DNA of 64,000 nt from Sphingobium sp. 15-1 (GTDB taxonomy: Bacteria > Pseudomonadota > Alphaproteobacteria > Sphingomonadales > Sphingomonadaceae), in assembly GCF_013375535.1 (NCBI RefSeq), contig NZ_JABXJG010000003.1, forward strand, positions 779,428 through 843,427. The letters run 5' to 3'. Position numbers and translations under genes: made by a program. Of this stretch, positions 33,625-43,440 are shown in pieces (position 1 is the first letter of the stretch; each line of letters opens with the position of its first letter). Below the pieces are notes generated by a model, which was not told the origin of the DNA, ran no database searches, and saw nothing but the letters and a program-made list of their open reading frames with translations.

Positions 33625-35591
33625 TGCGTCTGCTCGCGTTGATCCGGGCAATGCTCTCGTTGCGGCTGCTCTCCGCGCTCGCGGCGCTGCTGATCCCTGC
33701 TGCGGCAATCGCCGAACCCGGCGACGTGCAAACCGCATGGCGGCTGCTCGACTATATGGCCGTCGATTATGGCGGCGCGGTCGCCAACGGTCGGATCAAG
33801 AGCACGTCGGAATATGCCGAGATGACGGAGTTCGCCGCGTCGGTCTCGACACGGCTTCAGGGCCTGCCGGCGAAGCCGGAGCGTCAAGCCCTCATCCAGC
33901 GGGCTGCCAACCTCCAGGCGGTGATCGCGGAAAAGGGACCGACTGAACAGGTGGCAACATTGGCGCACGGGCTCGCGGCCGATCTGTTGCGCGCCTACCC
34001 GGTGCCGCTCGCGCCCGATAAGGCTCCGAACCTCGTCTCCAGCGATGCACTGTTCCGACAATCCTGCGCGTCCTGCCACGGGATGACGGGCAACGGCCGT
34101 GGCCCTGACGCCGCCAAGCTCGCTACGCCCCCGATTGCTTTCACCGATGCCGAGCGCGCGCGCCAGCGCAGCGTGTTCGCGCTCTATCAGGTGGTGACGC
34201 AAGGCATCGACGGGACCGCGATGCAGAGCTTCGCCGATCTGCCCAACGATCAGCGCTGGGCGTTAGCATTCCGAGCCGGGAGCTTCGCCTTCACGGATGC
34301 GCAGGCGCGCGAAGGCGAGCGGCTTTGGAAATCCGACCCGACCCTTCGCCGGCGCATTCCGGACCTGAAAACCCTGGTCGCGCTCACCCCGGCCGCGCTC
34401 GGCGCGGCGATCGGCGACGCCAAGGCTGACCCAGTGCTCGCGTTCCTGCGTCGTCATCCCGAACAGGTGATACAACAGGCTCCCGGCTCGCTCGCGGTCG
34501 CCCGCGCCAAACTCGCCGAAAGCGTGGCGGCTGCGCGGCGCGGCGATGCGCGCATGGCGAAAGAGCTGGCGCTGTCGGCCTATCTCGATGGGTTCGAGCC
34601 GATCGAGCCAACACTCACCGCGCGCGACGCGACGCTGATGGGTCGAATCGAGGGCGCGATGGGGGAGTTCCGCGCCTCGATCGACCGGGGCGCGTCGCCC
34701 GATGATCTCGCGGAGAAGGTCGCAGTACTGGGCGGCCTTTTCGACGATGCGGAAGCGGCGCTCGCGCCTGATGCCGCCACCGAAGCGTCCACGTTCCTGG
34801 GCGCGTTCACGATCCTGCTGCGTGAAGGGCTCGAAGCCCTGCTCATCGTTGTCGCCATGATCGCGTTCCTGCGTAAAGCCGAGCGCGGCGAGGCGCTGCG
34901 GTACGTGCATGGCGGCTGGGTCAGCGCGATCATCGCGGGCGGGATCACCTGGGCGGTCGCCACCTATGCGATCGGGATCAGCGGTGCGAGCCGGGAGCTG
35001 ACGGAAGGGTTTGGCTCGCTGTTCGCCGCGGTCGTGCTGCTCTCGGTCGGGATTTGGATGCACGGCAAGGCGCAGGCCGATCAGTGGCAGCGCTATATTC
35101 GCGAGAAGATGTCGCGGGCGCTCTCGGGCGGGTCGGGCTGGTTCCTGTTCGGGCTGGCGTTCGTCGTAGTTTATCGCGAGGTCTTCGAGACGATCCTGTT
35201 CTATGCCGCGCTTTCGGCGCAAGGTGACAACGGGATGCTTCTCGCGGGGGCCGGGTCGGCGATTGGACTGCTCAGCCTGATCGCTTGGGCCATGCTTCGC
35301 TACAGTCGCAAGCTGCCGATCGCGCAGTTCTTCCGCTATAGCTCCTGGCTCATGGCGGTCCTGACCGTCGTGCTGGCGGGTAAAGGCGTCGCCGGGCTCC
35401 AGGAAGCCGGCCTTATCAACATCGCACCGCTCGCGGACGTGCCACGGCTGTCGATGCTCGGCGTGTTTCCCACTTGGCAATCGGTGCTGGCGCAACTCCT
35501 GATGGCGGTCGCCATTGCGGTCGGGTTCGCCTGGAACGGGCGCGACCGATCCCGCTCGGGTTCCGGCTCAGTGACCCTTGGTTCGAATTAG
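33624..35591 (+). CDS. Cytochrome c / FTR1-family metal permease
   Basis: 655 residues. Signal peptide (about 1-30), then a periplasmic domain with a c-type haem site CASCHG (about residue 147) and helical regions, then a seven-segment FTR1 permease domain (about 385-640). The permease has REGLEALLIV in its first helix and YREVFETIL in the fourth, the acidic iron-binding motifs of the family. Relatives are ferrous/ferric iron permeases and the lead-uptake protein PbrT. Being coupled to a CDF transporter and a MerR regulator points to a metal-resistance version (PbrT-like) rather than housekeeping iron uptake. Start GTG 33624 overlaps the upstream stop. Confidence 0.85.
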   Translation: MRLLALIRAMLSLRLLSALAALLIPAAAIAEPGDVQTAWRLLDYMAVDYGGAVANGRIKSTSEYAEMTEFAASVSTRLQGLPAKPERQALIQRAANLQAVIAEKGPTEQVATLAHGLAADLLRAYPVPLAPDKAPNLVSSDALFRQSCASCHGMTGNGRGPDAAKLATPPIAFTDAERARQRSVFALYQVVTQGIDGTAMQSFADLPNDQRWALAFRAGSFAFTDAQAREGERLWKSDPTLRRRIPDLKTLVALTPAALGAAIGDAKADPVLAFLRRHPEQVIQQAPGSLAVARAKLAESVAAARRGDARMAKELALSAYLDGFEPIEPTLTARDATLMGRIEGAMGEFRASIDRGASPDDLAEKVAVLGGLFDDAEAALAPDAATEASTFLGAFTILLREGLEALLIVVAMIAFLRKAERGEALRYVHGGWVSAIIAGGITWAVATYAIGISGASRELTEGFGSLFAAVVLLSVGIWMHGKAQADQWQRYIREKMSRALSGGSGWFLFGLAFVVVYREVFETILFYAALSAQGDNGMLLAGAGSAIGLLSLIAWAMLRYSRKLPIAQFFRYSSWLMAVLTVVLAGKGVAGLQEAGLINIAPLADVPRLSMLGVFPTWQSVLAQLLMAVAIAVGFAWNGRDRSRSGSGSVTLGSN

Positions 35592-35631
35592 TGCAATGAC
35601 ATGAAAACCCTTCCGTGATAGAGGCAAGCTA

Positions 35632-35961
35632 GTGCGAGCCTTTTTGCCTTTCCTGACATGCCTGATGCTGGTCCTGACCAGCTTCTCCGGCATGGCCCAT
35701 GCCGCCGATCTGGCGGGGGGAAGCATCGCGGGCGTTGAGTTCACGGTCCATACCGCCGGTGACATCGATCAGGTGCCATCGGACTCGGACAAGAATGTCC
35801 CGCATCATCACAATTATTGTCACGGACACGACGTCGGCGCGCCTGCGCGCACGACGATGGAATATACCCCCGTCCTCACAGTGCCCAAGCCGACAATCTC
35901 CGCCTCTGCGTCGCTCGACGGCCGCACCGGCATGGTCCATTTGAGGCCCCCCCAAGCCTGA
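35632..35961 (+). CDS. Exported histidine-rich small protein
   Basis: 109 residues from GTG 35632 (GAGG upstream). A clear signal peptide (LPFLTCLMLVLTSFSGMAHA) is followed by a short mature protein containing HHHNYCHGHD, a likely metal-binding cluster. The rest is low complexity. Similar small proteins precede CzcCBA-type efflux genes in sphingomonads, in my experience; a periplasmic metal scavenger is the simplest guess. It sits 40 bp after the FTR1-type gene and 60 bp before the TolC-type gene, same strand. Confidence 0.65.
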   Translation: MRAFLPFLTCLMLVLTSFSGMAHAADLAGGSIAGVEFTVHTAGDIDQVPSDSDKNVPHHHNYCHGHDVGAPARTTMEYTPVLTVPKPTISASASLDGRTGMVHLRPPQA

Positions 35962-36021
35962 CGTCCGATTTGGGCGTGCGTTGGCGCGCCCCTGTCGATC
36001 ATCGTCAGGAGTCCTATTTTC

Positions 36022-37236
36022 ATGAATCGTATCCTCGCGGCCATGCTGGCCGCAGCGTCTTGCGCCACGATGGCGCAGGCGCAGGTCGGACCGTCCGCGC
36101 CTGTTGCGCAGGATGCGCCGGTCTACACGCTTGACCAAGCGGTCAGTGCAGCGGGCGGTTCGGCCCCTGCTGCGGAAGCGGCGACAGCTGGAATCGACGC
36201 GGCCCGTGCAGGTCGCACAGTCGCCGGCTTGCGGCCCAATCCGGTGGTTCAAGGCCAAGTCGAGAATGTCATCGGCTCCGGGCCGTATCGGGGGGTCCGC
36301 AGCGCGGAAACCACGGTCGGCTTTGCGATCCCGATCGAGCTAGGCGGCAAGCGCGGCGCCCGCGTCGCGGTCGCCAATGCGCAATTGTCCCGGGCCGAGA
36401 TCCAGGCCGCGATCATCGCGGCGGATGTCCGGCTTCAGGTAACGCAGCTCTATGTCGAAGCGGTCGCGGCCGATCGCCGGGTAATGACAGCCCGCGATCA
36501 GGCCCGGATCGCCAGCGATGCGCTGCGGGCCGCGAGCGTTCGCGTGCAGGCAGGGCGGGCATCGCCACTCGAGCAACAGCGCGCGGATGTCGCGCGTATC
36601 AATGCCGACGCCAATGTGGAGCGGCAGCTTCGCTTGGCCGAGGCGGCCCGCGCCAATCTGGCGCGTCGGATCGGACGGCCGATCGACGGCCTGCTCGATG
36701 ACACGCTGCTCGATCGCCTTCCCGATGTGAACGTCTATGGGCCGTTGGCACCGGTCAACACGACCGGCACACTCGCGCTGGCGGCAGCCAACGCGGATTT
36801 CTCCATTGCCGAAGCCGGCGTGCGGCTCGCGCGCGCCAATCGCGTGCCTGACCTGAACGTCGGGCCGTCGATCCGCCGCCTGGAAGCGACCAACGACATG
36901 GCGGCGGTGTTCAGCGTGTCGATCCCGATCCCGGTGTTCAACAATGGTCGCGCCGCGATTGCGCAGGCGACCGCGCAGCGGACCCAGGCGGATGCGCAGC
37001 GCCGCGTGACCGCGCTCGACATCGAACAGGCGATCACGGACGCGCAGGCGCAGGCGGCCAATGCCGCAACGACGGCTCGTGCGGCGTCGGGGCCGGCGCT
37101 GGCGGCTGCACAGGAGGCCGCCCGCATCGCGCGGATCGGCTATCGCGAGGGCAAGTTCGGCCAGCTCGAATTGCTCGATGCTGAACGCACGCTCGCCGAA
37201 ACGCGGGTCGCCGCGATCGACGCGCTTGCCAATTAG
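36022..37236 (+). CDS. TolC/CzcC-type outer-membrane efflux protein, slightly truncated
   Basis: 404 residues with a signal peptide (ILAAMLAAASCATMAQA). The two TolC repeats are visible: QGQVENVIGSG and the long Ala-rich helices around ARVAVANAQLSRAEIQ and AQAQAANAATTARAA, with the typical C-terminal phrase GKFGQLELLDAERTLAETR. The frame stops at IDALAN, where relatives run on for about 15-20 residues, and a Tn3-type segment begins soon after. The membrane-fusion and RND pump genes (czcB, czcA) expected downstream are absent, so the efflux set was cut. May be non-functional. Confidence 0.75.
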   Translation: MNRILAAMLAAASCATMAQAQVGPSAPVAQDAPVYTLDQAVSAAGGSAPAAEAATAGIDAARAGRTVAGLRPNPVVQGQVENVIGSGPYRGVRSAETTVGFAIPIELGGKRGARVAVANAQLSRAEIQAAIIAADVRLQVTQLYVEAVAADRRVMTARDQARIASDALRAASVRVQAGRASPLEQQRADVARINADANVERQLRLAEAARANLARRIGRPIDGLLDDTLLDRLPDVNVYGPLAPVNTTGTLALAAANADFSIAEAGVRLARANRVPDLNVGPSIRRLEATNDMAAVFSVSIPIPVFNNGRAAIAQATAQRTQADAQRRVTALDIEQAITDAQAQAANAATTARAASGPALAAAQEAARIARIGYREGKFGQLELLDAERTLAETRVAAIDALAN

Positions 37237-37302
37237 GCCCAGTCGGCCCGAAGCTGCGATTTTGGCCAGGTTGAAGAACGAACACTGAACGCTTGATTGA
37301 TT

Positions 37303-38175
37303 CTACCAGGACCGTTGCTGACCACCGACCTCGTAGATATCGGCTTCCATGGAGCAATTGTAGCTCTCTGCGATGTTGAACATCTCGGAGAGGAGGCTTT
37401 GGATTTCCTCATCAAGGGAAATGCCATCCGGATCGGGGTCATAGGCGACGGTCAGTTTGTAATCACAATTGCCGTTTTTTACCATGGCGTAGTCGCGTTC
37501 CAGCATCGCCTCAATCCGCTCCCGAGCGGGTTTTCTACCTCTTCCACGCTTGTTGAAGTTCTCGATAATCAGATGCAGGGCGATGCTGGCAGTGGGCGGC
37601 TTTTCCGGCAGTTTGGTCTGTGACGGAATAATGTCGAGCGCCCGATAGACGGTCATTCGTGAGACCTTCAGGTCGCGGGCAACGCGGGCCTTGCTGGCGC
37701 CGGCGGCAAGGCGACGGCGGATTTCATCGTCATCGACGTTCTTCTTCCGGCCTTTGTAAACGCCTTCGGCGCGCGCCGCTTCGATCCCGGCGCGCTGACG
37801 ATCCTTGATGAACTTCAGCTCCATATCGGCGACCATGCCGAGTATGGTGATGACCATTCGCCCCATGTCGCCCGCCGTCGTCACCTCTGGCTCAAGGATG
37901 CGCAGCGAAGCTCCCTTTTCATCAAGCTCATGCACCAGGTTCAGGACATCGCGCGTGGAGCGGCCGAGCCGGTCGAGCCGCAGCACGACCAGCTCGTCGC
38001 CGGTGTGCATAAACTGCATGATCGTTTCCAGTTCCGTGCGCCCGCTCCGCGAGGCCCCCGATCCGGTCTCGGAACGGATAATTTCGCAACCTGCATTCTT
38101 GAGGCGGCCAATCTGGATATCCAGATCCTGGTCCGTGGTGCTGACGCGGGCATATCCGATACGAGCCAAGTGCAA
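37303..38175 (-). CDS. tnpR: Tn3-family resolvase TnpR with C-terminal extension
   Basis: 290 residues. Serine-recombinase catalytic domain (IGYARVSTTDQD with the nucleophilic Ser, LVVLRLDRLGRST), helix-turn-helix (ASKARVARDLKVSRMTVYRAL, about 160-180), and an extra ~100-residue C-terminal domain not present in short resolvases. It acts at res, probably the 136-bp stretch upstream (38176-38311). It is downstream of tnpA on the same strand, an unusual order for Tn3 elements. The 66 bp to the end of the TolC gene contain no clear Tn3 terminal repeat. Confidence 0.85.
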   Translation of the reverse strand: MHLARIGYARVSTTDQDLDIQIGRLKNAGCEIIRSETGSGASRSGRTELETIMQFMHTGDELVVLRLDRLGRSTRDVLNLVHELDEKGASLRILEPEVTTAGDMGRMVITILGMVADMELKFIKDRQRAGIEAARAEGVYKGRKKNVDDDEIRRRLAAGASKARVARDLKVSRMTVYRALDIIPSQTKLPEKPPTASIALHLIIENFNKRGRGRKPARERIEAMLERDYAMVKNGNCDYKLTVAYDPDPDGISLDEEIQSLLSEMFNIAESYNCSMEADIYEVGGQQRSW

Positions 38176-38311
38176 AATCCGTCACATTAGGGTGGCTCTT
38201 GCAGTGTATCGTCACATTGAGCGCAAACCCACCCTTTTGTGACAGACGAATGGTGTCACTCGGCCCTATCACTCTGGGGTGTACCCAAATGTTATAGGCC
38301 GATCAGCCGCC
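38176..38311. other. Probable res site of the Tn3-type element
   Basis: Between tnpA and tnpR. TCACATT (twice), GTGACAGACG and GGTGTCACTC form several inverted half-sites around GTGAC/GTCAC, as expected for resolvase subsites. GGGGTGTACCC at 38276-38286 starts like a Tn3 end but has no visible partner. Confidence 0.45.
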
Positions 38312-40684
38312 TCACGCTGCAAGCCGTCCAAAATCAATCCGGTCGTTCAGGTCGAGGTCGAAGCGGCCATAAGGGTTCACATGACTGTAGATCAACGGCG
38401 TGAGACCACGATAATCTTCCGGCGTCATCCGCCCCGCCCACTTCGGCTCAACCAGTACGGTCTGAAGCATGCGGGTGTTCACATACACCAGCGACGCTTG
38501 CAGGAGGTGTAGCGCCAGAACGGAGATTTCCTGCTCATGGATGCGGTTGGTGGCGATCTCGCCGCCCTTGCCGAAGAACACGAAACCATTAGCGCCGTTC
38601 CAGTTCTCAACCACATTCAGCCCTTCGTGGATCTCGCGGCGGAATGCCTCCTGACGCAAATACCGGCATAGGAAGATTGTTTTGACCGCGCGGCCGAGTT
38701 CACTCAGCGCCTTGTAGGTCGGGTGCATCACTTCGGCTCTGGCAAACCGGAGCAGGATCGCTTCCGGATCGGCGGTGCGCGATTGCATGGCAGCGGCATA
38801 TTTGACCATTTCGTCATATTGTTGCTCGATCTCGTCCCAGTCGATCGGGCTGGAGAGGATCGGCAGTAAATTGGAAAGCCGCGTGCGCATGCCGGCTTGG
38901 GGAAGGGCCAGTTTCTGGCGTGCCACTGCTTTCAGCCGCGGGGCAAGCTCAAATCCAAGGAGTCGGCAGAACGCAAAGCCGACTGCGCTCTGGCCGTGGC
39001 TATCGACGTACTGGCGCTGGATTTCCATGTCGGTGCAATGGCGTAGCACGCCTTCGATCATGGAGGCGACCTCCGAGGAAGAGCACCGCTTGAGCTGGGA
39101 ATAAACGCAGGTCGCGCGCTTCTCCACATGCCAGTAGATCATGACGCCACGGCCGCCATAGCGGGCGTGCCATTCCGTCATCAGGTTGCGGTCCCACGCG
39201 CCGAACTTCGTTGAATCGGACGCGCATGCCGTGCCCGCATCTCCCCATACTGCGGCATTGCGGATTGCCAGTGTCGCGTTTGCTACCCGCGCGCACGCCT
39301 CCCTCAGCGCTGGCGCGTGGATGAAACGGCGATGGACATGCAGCAATTCCTCGTAACTGACATCGGGTGTTGCGCCAGCGACCCGCTTGAGCCCGGCGTT
39401 CGTGCCCAAGCCATAGAGACACAGCAAAAGACGCTGAGCCAAGGCTGCTTTCGACAGGGTAACCCGCGAGGCCGACGTTTCGAAAGCATCCATCAATCCC
39501 GTGTCCAGAGCAGCCTCTTTCAACACGTCCAGCAGTCCGGTCATCGGCCAGCGCTGACCGATCTCGCTTTTGATCGAAGCGAGACCCTTCGGTTCGGGCA
39601 AGGGCTTGAACGGTGTAATCGATATCCGGTTGTCGCCGCGCCACAGGAGCCGGACCTTGTCGTTTTGTGGAATATTGGCATTGAGGAGCAACAGTTCCCG
39701 TTCAAGCTCCTCCCGGATCGAGGCGCAAAACGCCTGCGCATCTGGCGTCAGGCTGAGGCCGGAATAGTACGCATCTCGCCTGATCTCGAAGTCCTTGGGA
39801 AGATCGTCATCGGGATTGCGATAGCGATCCGCCCCGACCACCCAGATTTCTTTGGAGCGGATGCGGTCGCGCAGTTGCGTCAGGACGCAAAGCTCATAGC
39901 CGATCCGGTTTACCCGCCCATCGTCATCAATGACGGAACTGCGCCATCGCGCTGGAATCACCTCATCGATCGGAACATCCTGCAATGGCACGAAGCGGCA
40001 TCCGCCATCCACCTTGCTCCTGATCCAGTCGAGGGCCGCCAGGACCGGCCGCCACACCGCGTTGTTCGACCGGAACTCAAGTACGGAAAGCAGGCTTGGC
40101 AGCATGCGCCGGTAATGATTGGCCCAGGAACCACGCATCACCTTGTAGATGCGCCGGTCCAGAGCGCCCTTCGCATGGCTCTCCTTGACGATCGCCGCCA
40201 GCTTGGCCTTACCGGCGATCGGGAAAATGACATCGCAGATGCGCCCCGATGGTTCATTGATCGAGGCGCTGGCGATCTCGACCAGCAGGCGCTCCTTTCC
40301 ATAGACCCGCTCGATGTCTTTCGCGATATCGCCCACCACCTTGCGTTTCGAGCGCGTTCCGATCTTGTGAACGGTTTCGATCAGCAGGTCGATCATCGCG
40401 TCAGTGAGTTGCGCCTCCCGCGACATTAGATAAATCGCATAAAGGCCGAGCTGTCGCGCCGGCGCATGCCGGCGCATCTCCGAGGCCTTTTCACCGGCAA
40501 CGCGGCGAACAATCTGATCGACCCATGGCTTGCCCGTAGCCGTCAGGAGATCATGGGGAAGATCAAGTCTCTGGATAAAGGCGAGTTTCTCGGTCACGTC
40601 GAGAATGTTGTCGAGCGTTGCCTGTCCGGCGTCACCCTTCATCCTGTTGAATCCGGTCGAGCTGTCCGGATCGGCAAGCGAGGC
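38312..40684 (-). pseudogene. tnpA: Tn3-family transposase, 3' part (cut by IS6100)
   Basis: About 790 residues of a Tn3 transposase, beginning ASLADPDSSTGFNRMKGDAG and running to the normal C-terminus. The DDE core is present (ACASDSTKFGAWDRN, YVDSHGQSAVGF, and a late Glu around GKGGEI). The first ~170 residues are missing because IS6100 sits at 40685. Part of the missing front is at 62870-63121 on the opposite strand. Both pieces end in the 8-bp sequence GCCTCGCT, the target duplication of one IS6100 insertion. Confidence 0.9.
40677..40684 (-). repeat. One copy of the IS6100 target duplication GCCTCGCT
   Basis: Reads GCCTCGCT on the minus strand, next to IS6100 copy A. The partner is at 63114-63121 on the plus strand next to copy C. 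Confidence 0.85.
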
Positions 40685-41564
40685 GGCTCTGTTGCAAAGA
40701 TTGGCGGCAGTCACAGGTAGGCTGTCGCTCTGCGCCGATCAGGCGGCTGCTGCGAAATGGTGGTTGAGCATGTCCATGGCCTCCGTCAGTGCCGAGGGCC
40801 CAATGCCGAAAGCTCTCTCCACAAGGCGCACCTCTCCCCTGATGCCGGGCTGCAGGCACCAGGGACGAGCCTGTCCTTTGCGCAGGGCTCGCATGACTTC
40901 GAATCCCTTGATCGTGGCATAGGCCGTGGGGATCGATTTGAAACCGCGCACCGGCTTGATCAGCATCTTGAGCTTTCCGTGATCGGCCTCGATCACGTTA
41001 TTGAGATACTTCACCTGCCGGTGGGCCGTCTCCTGGTCCAGCTTTCCTTCGCGCTTCAATTCGGTGATCGCTGCACCATAGCTCGGCGCTTTGTCAGTAT
41101 TGAGCGTGGCCGGCTTTTCCCAGTGCTTCAGGCCTCGCAGGGCCTTGCCCAGGAACCGCTTCGCTGCCTTGGCGCTGCGGGTCGGCGACAGGTAGAAATC
41201 GATCGTGTCGCCCCGCTTGTCGACTGCCCGGTACAGGTAGGTCCACTTGCCCCGCACCTTGACGTAGGTTTCATCCAGGCGCCAGCTCGGATCAAAGCCA
41301 CGCCGCCAGAACCAGCGCAGCCGCTTCTCCATCTCCGGGGCGTAGCGCTGGACCCAGCGATAGATCGTCGTATGGTCGACCGAAATGCCGCGTTCCGCCA
41401 GCATTTCCTCAAGGTCGCGATAGCTGATCGGATAGCGACAATACCAGCGCACCGCCCACAGGATCACATCACCCTGGAAATGGCGCCACTTGAAATCCGT
41501 CATCGCTCCATCCGTTCAATCTCCGCCAAGCATGCTCAAGCTTCACGATTTTTGCAACAGAGCC
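40685..41564 (-). mobile_element. IS6100 copy A
   Basis: 880 bp with GGCTCTGTTGCAAA terminal repeats at both ends, the size and ends of IS6100 (IS6 family). The two flanks do not match each other (GCCTCGCT versus ATCTCGCC), as expected after recombination with another copy. Confidence 0.95.
40739..41503 (-). CDS. tnpA: IS6100 transposase
   Basis: 254 residues, a DDE transposase of the IS6/IS26 family. The N-terminal helix-turn-helix is followed by a catalytic core with RLDETYVKVRG (D), LNTDKAPSY (D) and NNVIEADHGKLK (E). The sequence matches IS6100 as I know it. IS6-family enzymes move by replicative transposition and cointegrate formation, which spreads copies and creates deletions and inversions like those seen here. 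Identical to the copies at 62051 and 63183. Confidence 0.97.
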   Translation of the reverse strand: MTDFKWRHFQGDVILWAVRWYCRYPISYRDLEEMLAERGISVDHTTIYRWVQRYAPEMEKRLRWFWRRGFDPSWRLDETYVKVRGKWTYLYRAVDKRGDTIDFYLSPTRSAKAAKRFLGKALRGLKHWEKPATLNTDKAPSYGAAITELKREGKLDQETAHRQVKYLNNVIEADHGKLKMLIKPVRGFKSIPTAYATIKGFEVMRALRKGQARPWCLQPGIRGEVRLVERAFGIGPSALTEAMDMLNHHFAAAA

Positions 41565-42598
41565 ATCTCGCCTGCTATGCCACCTTTTGCGCACGCGCGG
41601 GCGGGATCGGCCTGCCCGCGAACGAGGCACGGATCGTCGCCTACCTCGAGGATTGTGAACGGCGCGAGCTCAAGCCGGCGACGGTCGGGCGGCGTCTTGC
41701 CAGTCTGGCGGCGGTGCATGGCCTGCTCGGGGTGGCGACACCTACCCAGGGGAGCATCGTGCGCGACGCGCTGCGTGGGTTTCGGCGCCGGGTCGATGTC
41801 ACGCAGCGTCAGGCCGGGCCGCTGCGGTTTGGAGAGGGGCTGGGCAGCGCTCCGGCAAAAGGGTTTACCCTGAGCGCGCTGTTGCAGGCATGCCCTGGAA
41901 CATTGCCTGGTTTGCGCGATGGGGCGCTGCTCAGCCTCGCCTACGACACCGGGTTGCGCGTGTCCGAACTGGTGCGGGTGGCGTGCGACCATATCACAGT
42001 CGAACGCGATGGTTCGGCAGTCCTGACCGTTCCGCGCTCGAAGACCGATCAGGAAGGGCAGGGGGCCTATGCCTGGCTCTCGCCCGACACGATGCGGCGC
42101 GTGTCTGCATGGCGGACAAGCGGCGGGATTGCCGAAGGCCCGCTGTTTCGCCGAATCGGCGTGGTGCGGACCAAGGCTCGCGCTGCCGAGGCCCCTGCCG
42201 CCTTGCCTGCCCCGCCGGGGTTCAGGTGGCGGCTGCCCGCAGGATCGCCATCGCCTGCCGAAGCTAAACCCGTGCTGGCATCGACGACCTATGTCATCGG
42301 CGAAGAACCGCTGACACCGGCGGCGGTGCGACTGATCATCAAACAAACCGCCCGGCGCGCGGCAGACGAACACATGGTCAATCTGTTCGGAAAGGAGCTC
42401 GATGCGGCGATTTCAGCGCTCAGCACGCATTCGCTGAGAGTAGGTCTAACGCAGGATCTGTTCGCCAGCGGAGAAGACGCCGGGCCGATTGCGCAGGCTC
42501 TGCGTTGGTCCTCGACATCGACCGCGCTGCGCTATGGCCGCAAGCTGGCCCCGTCGTCCAATGCCACCGCGCGCATGCTGCGCGAAGTGCGGGGATAG
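41565..42598 (+). pseudogene. Tyrosine recombinase lacking its N-terminus
   Basis: About 344 residues in frame from the IS6100 edge (HLACYATFCARAGGIGLP...). The catalytic domain is whole: Arg in DTGLRVSELVRV, HSLR, and Tyr in STALRYGRKL. The front of the core-binding domain is lost at 41565. It shares QDLFASGED with the recombinase at 26496 and belongs to the same subgroup. There is no start codon or ribosome site of its own, so probably not functional. Confidence 0.85.
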
Positions 42599-42692
42599 AG
42601 GAGGTGCTCTTGGCCAGGAGTGTGCGGAAACCGGGAAAACCCGTTGCCATCAATTATGGCAGAGCGGCATCAGTTCGTCTTCGGCGGTGACA

Positions 42693-42992
42693 CTAACTTT
42701 GGCAGCCGACAGAAAACGGATCCCCCACCGTTTCGAGGCGAGGCCGCCCGGCCAGATGGAGACCGCATTGCCAGGAAATAATATCGATTTCCTCGATTTC
42801 GTAATTCTGTAGGCGTAGCGCGGCGGCGTAACCTGTCCAGCTCGCCCGCAGATTCCAGGCTGGGGCAAAGGAAGTCGCACAAATCCGCGCATCAAGCCGC
42901 CCAATCGCCGCGCCAGCATCGGCGATCGCGGCCACCAGATCGGGCGTCCAAGCGATGCCGGTAAGGGGCGGGGGAGGGTGCTTCACGGACAA
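42693..42992 (-). pseudogene. Fragment of a DUF1612-like gene
   Basis: 99 residues, start unclear (TTG 42992 or GTG 42986). IGRLDARICATSFAPAWNLR ... IDIISW has the layout of the N-terminus of the protein at 25384 (LGRLDGRL ... DLQDW), which is three times longer and ends in a helix-turn-helix absent here. The frame ends shortly after GRPRLETVGDPF. Possibly a remnant brought in with the adjacent recombinase genes. Confidence 0.45.
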
Positions 42993-43042
42993 ATTATAGC
43001 CTGACGAGTGATGTTTAGTCCATATGCCGGTTGATTAAGTGT

Positions 43043-43061
43043 TGATAATGGCTGCTTATCG
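43043..43061. promoter_or_regulatory. Inverted repeat, possible operator
   Basis: TGATAA-TGGCTGC-TTATCG; its complement reads CGATAA-N7-TTATCA, matching the element at 26413-26430 upstream of the related gene. Confidence 0.4.
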
Positions 43062-43124
43062 TAACTACGCAAAACTCAGATTAGCGATTGCATGATTGCA
43101 TTTTACTAGTTTCCGATGTGAATT

Positions 43125-43141
43125 GCCGCTATATTAGCGGC
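43125..43141. promoter_or_regulatory. Palindrome in the toxin-antitoxin promoter
   Basis: GCCGCTA-TAT-TAGCGGC, perfect 7-bp arms, 36 bp upstream of the antitoxin start. Ribbon-helix-helix antitoxins bind such palindromes to repress their operon. Confidence 0.6.
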
Positions 43142-43176
43142 GATGGCCACCTCGGCCGCCAACATGGAGTCCGCGC

Positions 43177-43440
43177 ATGGCCAGCGTCACGATCCGCAAC
43201 CTGTCTGAAGAAACCAAGGGTCTGCTTGCCCAGCGTGCTTCACGTAGGCGCCATAGTCTCGAGGAAGAACTGCGCCAGATTCTCGATGAAGCTGCGCGCG
43301 CAGAAGTGGGCAACCCCGATGCGCTCGAGCCGCTCGGCAGCTTCATCGTGCGCATCACGCGGCCAGGCTATGACGATGTCGCCGCCGCGATCGATGCGCA
43401 GCGCCAGCGCCCTGATCGAGCGTTGCCGGTCTTCGAATGA
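43177..43440 (+). CDS. vapB: FitA/VapB-type antitoxin
   Basis: 87 residues with an N-terminal ribbon-helix-helix DNA-binding motif (SVTIRNLSEETKGLLAQRA) and a C-terminal tail that would wrap the toxin. It belongs to the FitA-like group. GGAG seven bases before the ATG. The start of the toxin overlaps the stop by four bases (ATGA). It neutralises the PIN-domain toxin and probably autoregulates through the palindrome at 43125-43141. Confidence 0.9.
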   Translation: MASVTIRNLSEETKGLLAQRASRRRHSLEEELRQILDEAARAEVGNPDALEPLGSFIVRITRPGYDDVAAAIDAQRQRPDRALPVFE

